Of a stretch of 58,630 bases of DNA, positions 24,420 to 32,540 are shown piece after piece; positions within the stretch are counted from its first letter, which is position 1, and every line of letters starts with the position of its first letter. The stretch is from Actinobacteria bacterium 21-64-8 (GTDB lineage: Bacteria > Pseudomonadota > Alphaproteobacteria > Sphingomonadales > Sphingomonadaceae). A program made the position numbers and the translations under genes. Under the pieces are notes generated by a model. It was not told the origin of the DNA, did not search any database, and worked only from the letters and a program-made list of their open reading frames with translations. Location of the stretch: positions 1 through 58,630 of the forward strand of contig CAJCHR010000133.1 of assembly GCA_903970225.1 (NCBI GenBank). The letters are read 5' to 3'.

Positions 24420-24731
24420 ATGTTTCTTTGCCCTGCGTCCGATGTGCCCCTCAACGGGTGCAAGCGCCACGCGCGGGGCCGTGCCGGGGCGCTCGCGCTG
24501 TTCAACCTGGATGGACGGTTTCTCGCCCTCGACGATCGCTGCTCGCACGGGGATGCGTCGCTGTCGGGCGGCGATATCGACGACGGCGTAATCTTCTGTC
24601 CGCTTCACGCCGGCGGCTTCGATATCGCCAGCGGCGCGCCGGTTCATCCTCCGTGCGACGAGCCCGTTAGGGCCTACACGGTCGTCGAACGCGATGGCGG
24701 CCTGTGGCTGGAAAGCGATCCCGAACATTGA
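24420..24731 (+). CDS. Rieske-type [2Fe-2S] ferredoxin
   Basis: A 103-residue single-domain Rieske ferredoxin, with ligands Cys41-x-His43 (DRCSHGDASL) and Cys60-x2-His63 (FCPLHAGGFD). It carries electrons from a reductase to a Rieske oxygenase, very likely the divergently encoded alpha subunit. The start is uncertain: ATG 24420 was chosen, while GTG 24399 in frame would add seven residues. No ferredoxin reductase gene is nearby. It is convergent with the MFS gene (13-bp gap). Confidence 0.9.
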   Translation: MFLCPASDVPLNGCKRHARGRAGALALFNLDGRFLALDDRCSHGDASLSGGDIDDGVIFCPLHAGGFDIASGAPVHPPCDEPVRAYTVVERDGGLWLESDPEH

Positions 24732-24744
24732 GTGCGCGCGCCGT

Positions 24745-25989
24745 TCAGGCAGCCCCATTTGCTCGAACGAAATCGGAGGGATAAGGCTTGATCCAAAGGA
24801 ACAACACCGCGTTGTAAAGCAGCATCGCCGCGACGATCCACAGCATCGGCGTATACGTCCCGACCCGATCGAACGCGAAGTTCAGCAGCACCGGCACGAT
24901 CGCGTTGGCCGACAACACCACGGTATATGCGACGCCTGTGATCGTCCCCATCGCGCGCAACCCGAAGTATCGCGAGAGCACATAAGGCAGGACGCTGAAC
25001 TCCGAACCCAGGCCAATCCCGGTCAGCACCCCGGCGAACGTCAGCATGCCGACGCCGTGCACCTGTGTCAGCCCGATCAGGCCCAGCGCCGCGCAGAAGT
25101 AGAACGGCGCCACCGCGCGCGGCCGGTCCGAACGATCGAGCAGCCAGCCGACCAGCGGCTCCCACAAAGTGCAGATCATCGCGAACGCCACGATCACGCC
25201 AGTTGCCTGCCCGAGCGTGAGCCCGCGCGCGATCAGGATCGGCACGGTGGTCGAAAACACGCCGGTCAGCGCGCCGCCGCCCAGCGCGACGCTGCTCAGG
25301 ATCAACCAGAGCAGCGGAGATCGAAACGCTTCCCCCGCGGTCATGCCCGGCAACACGTCCTCTTCGTGTTCCGCTTTGGCGAGCGCGGGCGGTGGCCGCA
25401 GCGTGAACCAGGCCACCGGCAGCGCGACCAGCAGCACGATCGCGCCGATGATCGCCAGCGATCCGCGCCAGCCATGCGTCGCGAGCAACGTCGCCGCGAC
25501 GACCGGCATGATCGTCGAGCCGAGCCCGTTGCCGATCCCGCCCGTCAGCCCCATCCAGAAACCACGGGTCTCGTTCAGCCATTCGGAGATCAGCTTGCTG
25601 AGCACCATCGTGCTGGGCAACGATCCGACCGCGCCGGTCAGCGCGAACAAGGCGTAGAAGCCAAGCACGGTCGGCGGCGCGGCCGAGAGCGCGAGGATCG
25701 ACAGGCCGAGCAGCAGGAAACCCACGAGCAGCACCGGCCGGGTGCCGTACCGATCGGCCAAGCGCCCCGTGATCGGGAACGTCGCCGCCGTCGCCAGCGA
25801 CATCGCGGTGAAACCGCCCGCCACCGCGGTGCGGCTCCAGCCGAACTCGTGCGCGATGGGGACCAGGAACGTCCCGAACGTCGCCGCGACGGTGGGCGTG
25901 ATCCCGAGCATGTTGCCGATCGTCGCGCCGGTTGCGAGGACCGCGATCTGGCTCGCGCGGGGTTTGGGTCTCGCTTGCAGTGCGTGCAT
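24745..25989 (-). CDS. MFS transporter (monocarboxylate / oxalate-formate antiporter-like)
   Basis: A 414-residue carrier with twelve predicted membrane segments. The MFS loop signature is GRLADRYGTRPVLL between TM2 and TM3, and a second is GWLLDRSDRPRAV after TM8. The pattern, including GWSRTAVAGGFTAMSLA, fits the MCT/OFA group that moves small organic acids. I chose ATG 25989 (MHALQARPK); the open frame continues upstream without homology. It is divergent from the PfkB kinase gene and probably serves the local oxygenase pathway. Confidence 0.87.
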   Translation of the reverse strand: MHALQARPKPRASQIAVLATGATIGNMLGITPTVAATFGTFLVPIAHEFGWSRTAVAGGFTAMSLATAATFPITGRLADRYGTRPVLLVGFLLLGLSILALSAAPPTVLGFYALFALTGAVGSLPSTMVLSKLISEWLNETRGFWMGLTGGIGNGLGSTIMPVVAATLLATHGWRGSLAIIGAIVLLVALPVAWFTLRPPPALAKAEHEEDVLPGMTAGEAFRSPLLWLILSSVALGGGALTGVFSTTVPILIARGLTLGQATGVIVAFAMICTLWEPLVGWLLDRSDRPRAVAPFYFCAALGLIGLTQVHGVGMLTFAGVLTGIGLGSEFSVLPYVLSRYFGLRAMGTITGVAYTVVLSANAIVPVLLNFAFDRVGTYTPMLWIVAAMLLYNAVLFLWIKPYPSDFVRANGAA

Positions 25990-26161
25990 GCCGGCGCTCC
26001 AATGTGGTAAGCCGCGAATGTTGCATGCGCCAAAATGCCTGTCTATCGTGATTGGAAGTACACCGCATTTTACAGGGCATTCCGCAGAGATTCGGGCGTT
26101 CACCGACAAGTGGGAACAAGCGAACCATGCGAATGAAGAGCGAAGGTTCGGCAGGAGCATC

Positions 26162-27079
26162 ATGAGCGTCATCGTTTTCGGCTCCCTCAATCTCGACATC
26201 GTCCTCCGGTTGCCGGCACGGGCGGCGTGGGGCGAAACGCTGCTCGTCGATGCGCAAGCGACGCACGTCGGCGGCAAGGGACTCAATCAGGCCGTCGCCG
26301 CGGCGCGGTTCGGATCGGTCACGGCGATGGCGGGCGCAACCGGCGACGACAGTGCCGGCGAGACATTGCGCGCCGCACTCGGCGAAGAGCAGATCGCGCT
26401 CGGCAGCGTCGAAGTGCTGGCTGGCGTTCCCAGCGGGCGTGCGACGATCCTCGTCGAGCCCGGCGGCGACAACATGATCGCAGTCGAGCCCGGCGCCAAC
26501 CGGCTTGCGCGCGCGGCAGGCGCCGCATCGCTGCTGGCCGGGGACTCGCGGGTCATCCTCGCGCAGTTCGAAACCGACCTCGACGAGACCGCGGCGCTGT
26601 TCGCCCGGCCCGAGGCGCAGGCTCTCCGCAAGATCGTGAACCTCGCGCCAGCCATCCCGGGCGGCGAGCGGTTCTTCGATCTCGCCGACATGCTGATCTT
26701 CAACCAGACCGAGTTCGCCACCTACCTCGCGCTCGATCGCGAGCCCGAAAGTGTCGAGGATCTGCTCGTGGTGCAGCGTAAGCTGACCCGGCCGAACCAG
26801 GCCGCGGTGGTGACGCTAGGAGCGGCAGGCGCGGTCGCGGTGTGGGCCGACCGGACGATCGTTTCGGCCGGCTTTCCGGCATCCGATATCGTGGATACCG
26901 CCGGCGCCGGCGACTGCTTTTGCGGGGTGGTCGCGGCCTGCGTCGATCAGGGCATCGGCCCCGAAGAGGCGCTGCGCTACGCCAACGCGGCCGCATCGCT
27001 TTCGGTCAGGAGCGCGGGCGCGGCTCCGTCGATCCCGCGCCGCGACGCGATCGAGGCGTTCCTGGCCGCTTCCGGCTGA
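26162..27079 (+). CDS. PfkB-family sugar kinase (ribokinase-like)
   Basis: A 305-residue kinase. The N-terminal motif is FGSLNLDIVLRLP, followed by the substrate loop GGKGLNQAVAAARFG and the ATP/anion-hole motif DTAGAGDCFCG with its catalytic Asp. It phosphorylates a furanose sugar or nucleoside. The GGKGLNQA loop is closest to ribokinases, where GGKGANQA is typical. The start ATG 26162 follows GGCAGGAGC. It sits 51 bp before a TauD-type gene in the same direction. The reason for a sugar kinase here is unclear. Confidence 0.88.
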   Translation: MSVIVFGSLNLDIVLRLPARAAWGETLLVDAQATHVGGKGLNQAVAAARFGSVTAMAGATGDDSAGETLRAALGEEQIALGSVEVLAGVPSGRATILVEPGGDNMIAVEPGANRLARAAGAASLLAGDSRVILAQFETDLDETAALFARPEAQALRKIVNLAPAIPGGERFFDLADMLIFNQTEFATYLALDREPESVEDLLVVQRKLTRPNQAAVVTLGAAGAVAVWADRTIVSAGFPASDIVDTAGAGDCFCGVVAACVDQGIGPEEALRYANAAASLSVRSAGAAPSIPRRDAIEAFLAASG

Positions 27080-27130
27080 GGCGCCGAAAGCGTCGCGTCA
27101 ATTCAAGGACTTAACGAGGAGCGTTCCGAG

Positions 27131-27988
27131 ATGCTGCAGACTACGACGATCGAGACCGCCCCCAGGGGCGAAACCGGCCCCCGCACGATCGGGGTCAAGC
27201 CGCTCAATCCCACGATCGGCGCGGAGATCTCGGGCGTGGACCCGAGCCAGCCGATCCCCGAGCAGACCGCCACCGAGCTGCGGCAGGCGATCGCCGATCA
27301 CATCGTGATCTTCCTGCGCGACACACCGCTCGATTTCGCCGCGCATCAGCGTCTCGCCGCAGTATTCGGCGAAGCACACATTGCGCCGAGCACGGCCGCG
27401 TGGCGGGTCGAAGGCTTTCCCGAGATCACCAAGATGCACGCCGACGGTACCTCGAAGTACGTCGCGGGCGAGAACTGGCATTCGGACATGAGCGCCGATC
27501 CCGAGCCGCCGATGGGCTCGGTCCTGTACCTCCACACGATCCCGACGCTCGGCGGCGATACCGTGTTCGCGAACATGTACGCCGCGTGGGACGCCTTGTC
27601 GGACACCATGCGCGCGATGCTCGATGGGCTGACCGCGACTCACGATGCGGTGAAGGCGTTCGGCGCGATCGTCGCGCGCGACATGGAACTGCCCTGCACC
27701 TCGCACCCGATCGCGCGCATCCATCCGGTGACCGGTCGCAAGGCGCTTTACGTCAACCCCGGCTACACCACGAAGATCGACGGCATGGCCGAGGCGGAAA
27801 GCGACGCGCTGCTACGGTTCCTCTACGAGCATATCAAGGATCCGCGCTTTCAGTGCCGCTTCACCTGGAGCCCGCATGCGACCGCGATCTGGGACAACCG
27901 CTGCAGCCAGCACGTCGCGATCTGGGATTATTTCCCGCAAGTCCGCTCGGGCTTCCGCATCCAGGTCAAGGGTGAGCGACCCGCCTGA
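27131..27988 (+). CDS. TauD/TfdA-family dioxygenase (taurine dioxygenase-like)
   Basis: A 285-residue Fe(II)/2-oxoglutarate dioxygenase. It has IGAEISGVD near the N-terminus, the metal motif His117-x-Asp119 (ENWHSDMSAD), a distal His in RCSQHVAIWDY, and a C-terminal Arg segment RSGFRIQVKGERP. Compared with the other TauD-like genes here, it is closest in layout to true TauD (GGDTVFANMYAAWDAL). The substrate may be a sulfonate or carboxylate. It follows the kinase gene by 51 bp and may be co-transcribed. Confidence 0.92.
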   Translation: MLQTTTIETAPRGETGPRTIGVKPLNPTIGAEISGVDPSQPIPEQTATELRQAIADHIVIFLRDTPLDFAAHQRLAAVFGEAHIAPSTAAWRVEGFPEITKMHADGTSKYVAGENWHSDMSADPEPPMGSVLYLHTIPTLGGDTVFANMYAAWDALSDTMRAMLDGLTATHDAVKAFGAIVARDMELPCTSHPIARIHPVTGRKALYVNPGYTTKIDGMAEAESDALLRFLYEHIKDPRFQCRFTWSPHATAIWDNRCSQHVAIWDYFPQVRSGFRIQVKGERPA

Positions 27989-28040
27989 AGCGGGCGAGCG
28001 ACGCGGGAACGACAGTCTGTCGCCAGTTGGCTCCCGAAGT

Positions 28041-28180
28041 TCCCTAAGTCATTGCTTTCGCGACGATTTGGGATTTTAATTTCACTATCCTCGCGCAGAG
28101 GAGGCATGGTGAGTTCGCGCGCGCGTTTCCGTGTGGGACCGACGATGTCAAAGAGCGGGGAGCCGCGCATCCTGCGGTGC
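28041..28180 (+). repeat. interspersed repeat copy B
   Basis: It matches the reverse complement of 17148-17300. Shared blocks include ATCCTCGC, GAGTTCGCGCGCGCG and ACGATGTCA-A/G-AGAGCGGG. The pseudo-peptide SSRARFRVGPTMSKSG differs from copy A at a few sites. The 3' side continues into GTGCGAGTGTCGGGATGACA, typical of short dispersed repeats. Confidence 0.7.
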
Positions 28181-28309
28181 GCGAGTGTCGGGATGACATG
28201 CCCGCCCGATATAGGAAAATGGAGATTGTCGGCGGAGCTGGGATGAGTGGCCGGATGGTAACTCCGGGACGAGACCACGGGATTGCGGTCGTCTCCCGCC
28301 GCCATGCGA

Positions 28310-28381
28310 AACTTGTTTCAGCATCGATCGTGCCCCACTCACCAAACTGCGCGAGAGCAGAAATGGACGCTGAAACAAGTT
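28310..28381. repeat. 13-bp inverted repeat pair
   Basis: AACTTGTTTCAGC (28310-28322) and GCTGAAACAAGTT (28369-28381) are exact reverse complements separated by 46 bases. The surrounding text (CACTCACC...GGTGAGTGAG) adds partial symmetry outside the arms. It looks like a non-coding mobile or dispersed palindromic element. Confidence 0.65.
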
Positions 28382-28695
28382 CAGGGTGAGTGAGCTGAGG
28401 GTGTCCGGAGGTGGTGTGGTTTCCTTCCAGTCCGGTTCCGGGGCCGAGCAAAGCGATAGCTGCCGTCCCGGAAACGATGGTAAATGGAAATGGGCCAATC
28501 GCCCATTGAGCCGCGATCTTGCCGAAGTTGGCCAAGCGCTTTATTCACCGATCGTCGCGAAAAACGGCTTCACGCGGGTCATGCACTAGCTCCGCAGGTT
28601 GCCGCGTACACGCCTCCCTGTGCGATCGCATGGTTGGCCAGCGTCTCCAAACTATCCGCCGGCATGAGCGATGCCGCGATCAACGGAGCGCGTTC

Positions 28696-29841
28696 ATGCG
28701 AAAGAATATAGCTATCATCGGTGCCGGCCTTGGCGGCCTCATGCTCGCGCGTGTCCTTCATTGGTACGGATTGGACGCGACGATCTACGAAGCGGAAGCC
28801 TCGCCGACTGCTAGGAGACAGGGCGGGCTGCTCGACATTCACGCCGAGACCGGTCAGCGCGCGATCGCCGCCGCCGGGCTGTATGACGAATTTCTCGCGC
28901 TCGTCCGGCCGGGCGAGGACGCTAAGCGCGTCATGGACAGGAATGGAACCATCCTGTTCGACTACGCCGGCGACCCGTCGTCATCGAGGCCGGAGGTCGA
29001 CCGGGGAGCGTTGCGCGCGATGCTCATGAGTTCGCTCCCCGACGGTGTGATCCAATGGGGGCGCAAGGTCGCCGCTCTCACGCCGCTGGGCCAGGAGCGG
29101 CACGCAATCGACTTCGCCGATGGCACCGTGGCTACGGCCGACCTGCTCGTCGGCGCTGACGGAGCATGGTCGAAGGTGAGGCCGCTCCTGACCGATGTGA
29201 AGCCCGTCTATTCGGGCACATGCTTCCTCGAGATTGGGCTTGCCGCGGACGACCAGCATCACGCGGCAACTATCGCGACCATCGGCACCGGGACGCTGAT
29301 GGCAGTGGCACCTGGAAAGGGCATTCTGGCGCATCGGAACGCCGATGGCAGCATGTCGGGCTATGTCGCTCTGAACCGGGAGGAGGAATGGATCGGCGCC
29401 ATCGACTTCACGGAGGTCCGTGCCGGCCTGGGCGTGGTCGCGGAACAGTTCGCCGGTTGGGCGAGCCATCTCGTTCGGTTCATCACCGACAGCATCGCCG
29501 AACCGACGCCCCGACCGATCTACGCGCTTCCCGCCGATCTGCGATGGTCGCCGCGTCCCGGCGTGACGCTAATCGGGGATGCGGCGCATCTTATGTCACC
29601 ATTCGCCGGGGAAGGGGCCAATCTAGCCATGCTGGACGGCGCCGAACTGGCCCGATGGATCGCCGCGAATCCCGACAGCCCCAGCTCCGTCCTCGCCACC
29701 TATGAGGCGGCGCTGTTCGCCCGAAGCAGCACCATCGCACACCAGTCCTCTCGGAACCTAGAAGTGTTCTTCGGCGCTGCTGCTCCCGCCAGCGTCGTTG
29801 AGCTTTTCAAACCGGTGCGCAGGCAGGCCGATAACAGTTGA
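28696..29841 (+). CDS. FAD-dependent monooxygenase, TetX-like
   Basis: A 381-residue class A flavoprotein monooxygenase. The FAD motif GAGLGG is at residues 9-14 (MRKNIAIIGAGLGGLMLAR). The second flavin/NADPH region contains DLLVGADGAWSKVRP, and the third is GDAAHLMSPFAGEGANLAM. The layout with PEVDRGALRAML resembles Tet(X)-type tetracycline-inactivating enzymes and related hydroxylases. Tetracycline as substrate is only a possibility. I chose ATG 28696 because upstream sequence is repeat DNA. It appears isolated, with repeats on its left and non-coding sequence on its right. Confidence 0.85.
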   Translation: MRKNIAIIGAGLGGLMLARVLHWYGLDATIYEAEASPTARRQGGLLDIHAETGQRAIAAAGLYDEFLALVRPGEDAKRVMDRNGTILFDYAGDPSSSRPEVDRGALRAMLMSSLPDGVIQWGRKVAALTPLGQERHAIDFADGTVATADLLVGADGAWSKVRPLLTDVKPVYSGTCFLEIGLAADDQHHAATIATIGTGTLMAVAPGKGILAHRNADGSMSGYVALNREEEWIGAIDFTEVRAGLGVVAEQFAGWASHLVRFITDSIAEPTPRPIYALPADLRWSPRPGVTLIGDAAHLMSPFAGEGANLAMLDGAELARWIAANPDSPSSVLATYEAALFARSSTIAHQSSRNLEVFFGAAAPASVVELFKPVRRQADNS

Positions 29842-30062
29842 GCTGCCCCCTTTCCGATTGGGAAGCTCAGCGGAATGCCTAGGCCAGATCACGCGCTCAA
29901 ACGAGTTTGGCTAAGCGTGGTGTCTCAAAACCTGTTCATTTCTCGAAACGGCCTGTGGGAGATGGGAAAATGGGATTACCGAGTGTCCCTAAATGAACGG
30001 TTTCGGGATGTCGTGCCGATCTACTGAAGGTCCACGTTTGGGCGAAAGCTGCCCATCATCGA

Positions 30063-30437
30063 TCAGCCACGCGGCGCAGCAGCAAGCCCGCTGTTGATCT
30101 CGACGATATTCCCGCCCGGATCGACAACGAGCAGCTTGCCGCGCGGGCTTCCGGACAATCCCGGCTCCACGCATCGCACAATGGTCCGGGACGATGTCTC
30201 CAGGCGGCTGCGGATCGCGAACCAGTCCTCGGTCGTCACGACGTGGCCGAAATGCACCGCGCTGCGCTGTGCGGGGCCGATCGGGCTGTCGGGATCGTCA
30301 TGGAGCGTCAGCTGGCCGCCAAAGACGATAAGATTGGCCGCCCGGTCGCCCAGCATGACCACTTCGGCGTCGAAACACGCCTGGTAGAAAGCCACGCACT
30401 CAGCGAAGGCAGGGACCGGCAATGACAGGTGGAACAT
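30063..30437 (-). CDS. VOC-superfamily (glyoxalase/bleomycin-resistance-like) protein
   Basis: A 124-residue protein. It begins MFHLSLPVPAFAECVAFYQA, the standard first beta-alpha-beta unit of VOC domains. The metal-site strand VHFGHVVT lies in the middle and VVDPGGNIVEI near the C-terminus. It is a metal-dependent isomerase, lyase, dioxygenase or drug-binding protein; which of these cannot be told. It is divergent from bufA2, so the 175-bp gap carries the SigF-type promoter. Confidence 0.82.
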   Translation of the reverse strand: MFHLSLPVPAFAECVAFYQACFDAEVVMLGDRAANLIVFGGQLTLHDDPDSPIGPAQRSAVHFGHVVTTEDWFAIRSRLETSSRTIVRCVEPGLSGSPRGKLLVVDPGGNIVEINSGLAAAPRG

Positions 30438-30540
30438 GCGAAGCGCCTCGGCTGGTCGGGGCAGATAGTCTCGTGCGGCGGACGATCGCAAGCGGTCGCC
30501 GCTCCATCGCGGCTTGACGAACAAAAACTTTCGCGATGCT

Positions 30541-30566
30541 GTAACCACCTGCCCGGCTCTGGCGAA
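30541..30566 (+). promoter_or_regulatory. SigF-type promoter of the bufA2-bufB-bufC operon
   Basis: GTAACC (30541-30546), 16-base spacer, CGAA (30563-30566), 47 bp before the bufA2 ATG. GAACAAAAA at 30519 and a TCGCGA block just upstream are shared in kind with the bufA1 promoter. Confidence 0.87.
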
Positions 30567-30612
30567 CTGGAGAGGCCAACCCGGCAAAACCTTACTCTTC
30601 GGGAGACTTCGC

Positions 30613-30876
30613 ATGACCCTTCTTCGTACCAGCGTCAGCTTCGCCGCATCCGCCGCCGTCGTCGCGCTCGCCGCGGCCGGCGCCCCCACTGTCGTGTTCG
30701 CCAAGAGCGGCGCCTCGGTTCACTGTTACGGCGTCAACACCTGCAAGGGCACCTCGGACTGCAAGTCGGGCAAGCACGACTGCAAGGGCATGAACGACTG
30801 CAAGGGCCAGGGCTTCAAGGAATTGACCAAGGGCGCCTGCAAGAAGGCCGGCGGCAGCCTCACCGCGCCGAACTGA
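30613..30876 (+). CDS. bufA2: bufferin precursor peptide, Cys-rich (BufA2 type)
   Basis: An 87-residue protein with an export signal (about 1-30, ending VVFA-K). The mature peptide has six cysteines at 38, 44, 50, 57, 63 and 76, five of them in a near-periodic pattern (VHCYGVNTCKGTSDCKSG, HDCKG, NDCKG). This is the BufA2-like DUF2282 pattern of bufferins, exported copper-binding RiPPs. The ribosome site is CGGGAG. The modifying enzyme bufB and partner bufC follow. Regulation by SigF is predicted from the promoter 47 bp upstream. Confidence 0.88.
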   Translation: MTLLRTSVSFAASAAVVALAAAGAPTVVFAKSGASVHCYGVNTCKGTSDCKSGKHDCKGMNDCKGQGFKELTKGACKKAGGSLTAPN

Positions 30877-30883
30877 GCACGCT

Positions 30884-30914
30884 CGGCCCGGACGTCTTCG
30901 CGGCGGCCGGGCCG
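30884..30914 (+). terminator. hairpin between bufA2 and bufB
   Basis: CGGCCCGG (30884-30891) and CCGGGCCG (30907-30914) form an 8-bp stem 7 bp after the bufA2 stop. As at the bufA1 locus, it could make precursor mRNA more abundant than downstream genes. No T-run follows, so read-through is expected. Confidence 0.55.
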
Positions 30915-30936
30915 GCTCTTCCTGAGGGATTTCACG

Positions 30937-31767
30937 ATGATCGCCCCGTTCTCAGGCTACGGCCTCGGCCTTCGCAAACCGCATTACGCCGATTTTCTCG
31001 GCGCGCGGGTCGACGTCGATTTCGTCGAGGTGATCTCGGAGAATTTCATGGTCGACGGCGGCAGGCCGCGCCAGATCCTGCGCGACGTGCGCGCGCGCCA
31101 CCCGGTCGCGCTGCACGGCGTGTCGATGTCGCTCGGCTCCGCCGATGGCCTCGACGGCGCCTATCTTGCACGGCTGCGCGCGCTGGTCGACGAGATCGAG
31201 CCGTTGTTCGTCTCCGATCACCTGAGCTGGTCGCGGATCGAGGGCTTCAATTCGCACGACCTGCTGCCGCTGCCTTACACCAACGAGGCGCTCGATCTGG
31301 TTTGCGACAATGTCGCGCGCGCGCAGGATGCGCTGGGGCGCGAGATGCTGGTCGAGAACCCCTCGACTTATATCGACTTCGTTCCCGCCGACATGACCGA
31401 GTGGCAGTTCCTCGGCGCGCTGTCAGAGCGCACCGGCTGCGGGCTCTTGCTCGACGTCAACAACGTGTTCGTCAGCGCGACCAACCACGGCTTCGATCCG
31501 CTCGCCTATCTCGACGGGGTTCCGCACGACCGCGTCCGTCAGATCCATCTCGCCGGGCACAGCCAGGGCCGGGAACTGCTGATCGATACGCACGACCAGC
31601 CGGTTCCCGCGTCGGTCTGGGACCTTTACGCGCACGTCATGCCCCGGCTCGGCCCGGTCGCGACGATGATCGAGCGCGACGACGATATTCCCCCGCTGGG
31701 TGAACTGCTCGCAGAGCTGTCGATAGCGCGGAATCTGGGCGATCAGGCACTGGCGCAAGCGGCATGA
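30937..31767 (+). CDS. bufB: BufB, MNIO-family (DUF692) peptide-modifying iron enzyme
   Basis: A 276-residue multinuclear non-heme iron oxidative enzyme with a TIM-barrel fold. Probable metal ligands are His60 (ALHGVS), His95 (SDHLSW), Glu140 (LVENPSTY), Asp173/Asn175 (LLDVNN), His204 and His208 (IHLAGH), Asp217/His219 (DTHDQP) and Glu246 (MIERDD). In characterised bufferin systems this enzyme converts core cysteines of BufA to thiooxazole-type groups. It acts in the cytoplasm before export. Translation of bufC is coupled through an ATGA overlap. Confidence 0.93.
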   Translation: MIAPFSGYGLGLRKPHYADFLGARVDVDFVEVISENFMVDGGRPRQILRDVRARHPVALHGVSMSLGSADGLDGAYLARLRALVDEIEPLFVSDHLSWSRIEGFNSHDLLPLPYTNEALDLVCDNVARAQDALGREMLVENPSTYIDFVPADMTEWQFLGALSERTGCGLLLDVNNVFVSATNHGFDPLAYLDGVPHDRVRQIHLAGHSQGRELLIDTHDQPVPASVWDLYAHVMPRLGPVATMIERDDDIPPLGELLAELSIARNLGDQALAQAA

Positions 31768-32519
31768 GCCTGCTCGCACTCCAGCGCGATGTCCGCTCAT
31801 GGCTCATCGACGAAGACGCGGCCGCCGCGATCCGCATCGGCGAAGGGGCCGCGCCGGGCCTGCGCGTTCACCAGAACAATTATCGCTCCCAGCTCGTGGC
31901 CTGTCTCGAGGAAAGCTTTGGTCGCACCCGCGACTGGATCGGCGGCGAGGCCTTCCACGAAGCGGTCGTCGCGCATATCGATCGCGTGCCGCCGAGCAGC
32001 TGGACGCTCGACGCCTATCCGCGCGATTTCCCCGCGACGCTGGCGATGCTCTATCCCGATGACGCCGAAGTCGCCGAGCTGGCGTGGCTCGACTGTGCCT
32101 TGGGGGAAGCGTTCGTCGGGCCCGATGCCGAGGCGCTGACCGCGGACAGCCTCGCCGATGTCGACTGGGATCGTGCGATCCTGCGCTTCTCGCCGACTCT
32201 CGATATCGCCGATCTCACCACCAATGCGACCGCGATCTGGTCCGCGCTCACCGCCGACGAAGTGCCGCCCGCGGTGGAGCTCCTTCCCGAAGCCGGGGCG
32301 ATTCTGGTCTGGCGGCAAGGGATGGCCGCGCAGTTCCGCGCGATCGATCGGTCGGAGCAACGCATACTGCTGTCGGCGCGCGCCGGATTGTCATTCGCGG
32401 ATCTCTGTCTCGCGACGGTCGATGCGCATGGCGAGGAGGAAGGCATCGCCCGCGCGGGCGCGATGCTGGGGCAGTGGATACGCGACGGCCTGATCAGCGC
32501 TATCGACATCGCCGAGTGA
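31764..32519 (+). CDS. bufC: BufC, DUF2063-family partner of the MNIO enzyme
   Basis: A 251-residue protein. The N-terminal DUF2063 domain (about 1-95) starts MSLLALQRDVRSWLID and contains VHQNNYRSQLVACLEESFGR and a motif near YPRDFPATL. The rest is a less conserved C-terminal domain. BufC-type proteins act as recognition partners that bring the precursor to BufB; the old label of DNA-binding domain is not supported by function. It overlaps bufB by four bases and ends 21 bp before the convergent TetR gene. Confidence 0.9.
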   Translation: MSLLALQRDVRSWLIDEDAAAAIRIGEGAAPGLRVHQNNYRSQLVACLEESFGRTRDWIGGEAFHEAVVAHIDRVPPSSWTLDAYPRDFPATLAMLYPDDAEVAELAWLDCALGEAFVGPDAEALTADSLADVDWDRAILRFSPTLDIADLTTNATAIWSALTADEVPPAVELLPEAGAILVWRQGMAAQFRAIDRSEQRILLSARAGLSFADLCLATVDAHGEEEGIARAGAMLGQWIRDGLISAIDIAE

Positions 32520-32540
32520 AGCGATGACGCGTGCGCTGGC

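Larger units (their letters stand above)
27989..28695. other. 0.7-kb repeat-filled intergenic region
   Basis: No credible protein gene is seen. The region holds copy B of an interspersed repeat (28041-28180), a 13-bp inverted repeat pair (28310-28381) and lower-GC filler. Many short frames are open but have no ribosome sites or recognisable domains. It separates the TauD gene from the TetX-like gene and marks a likely junction between acquired blocks. Confidence 0.65.
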
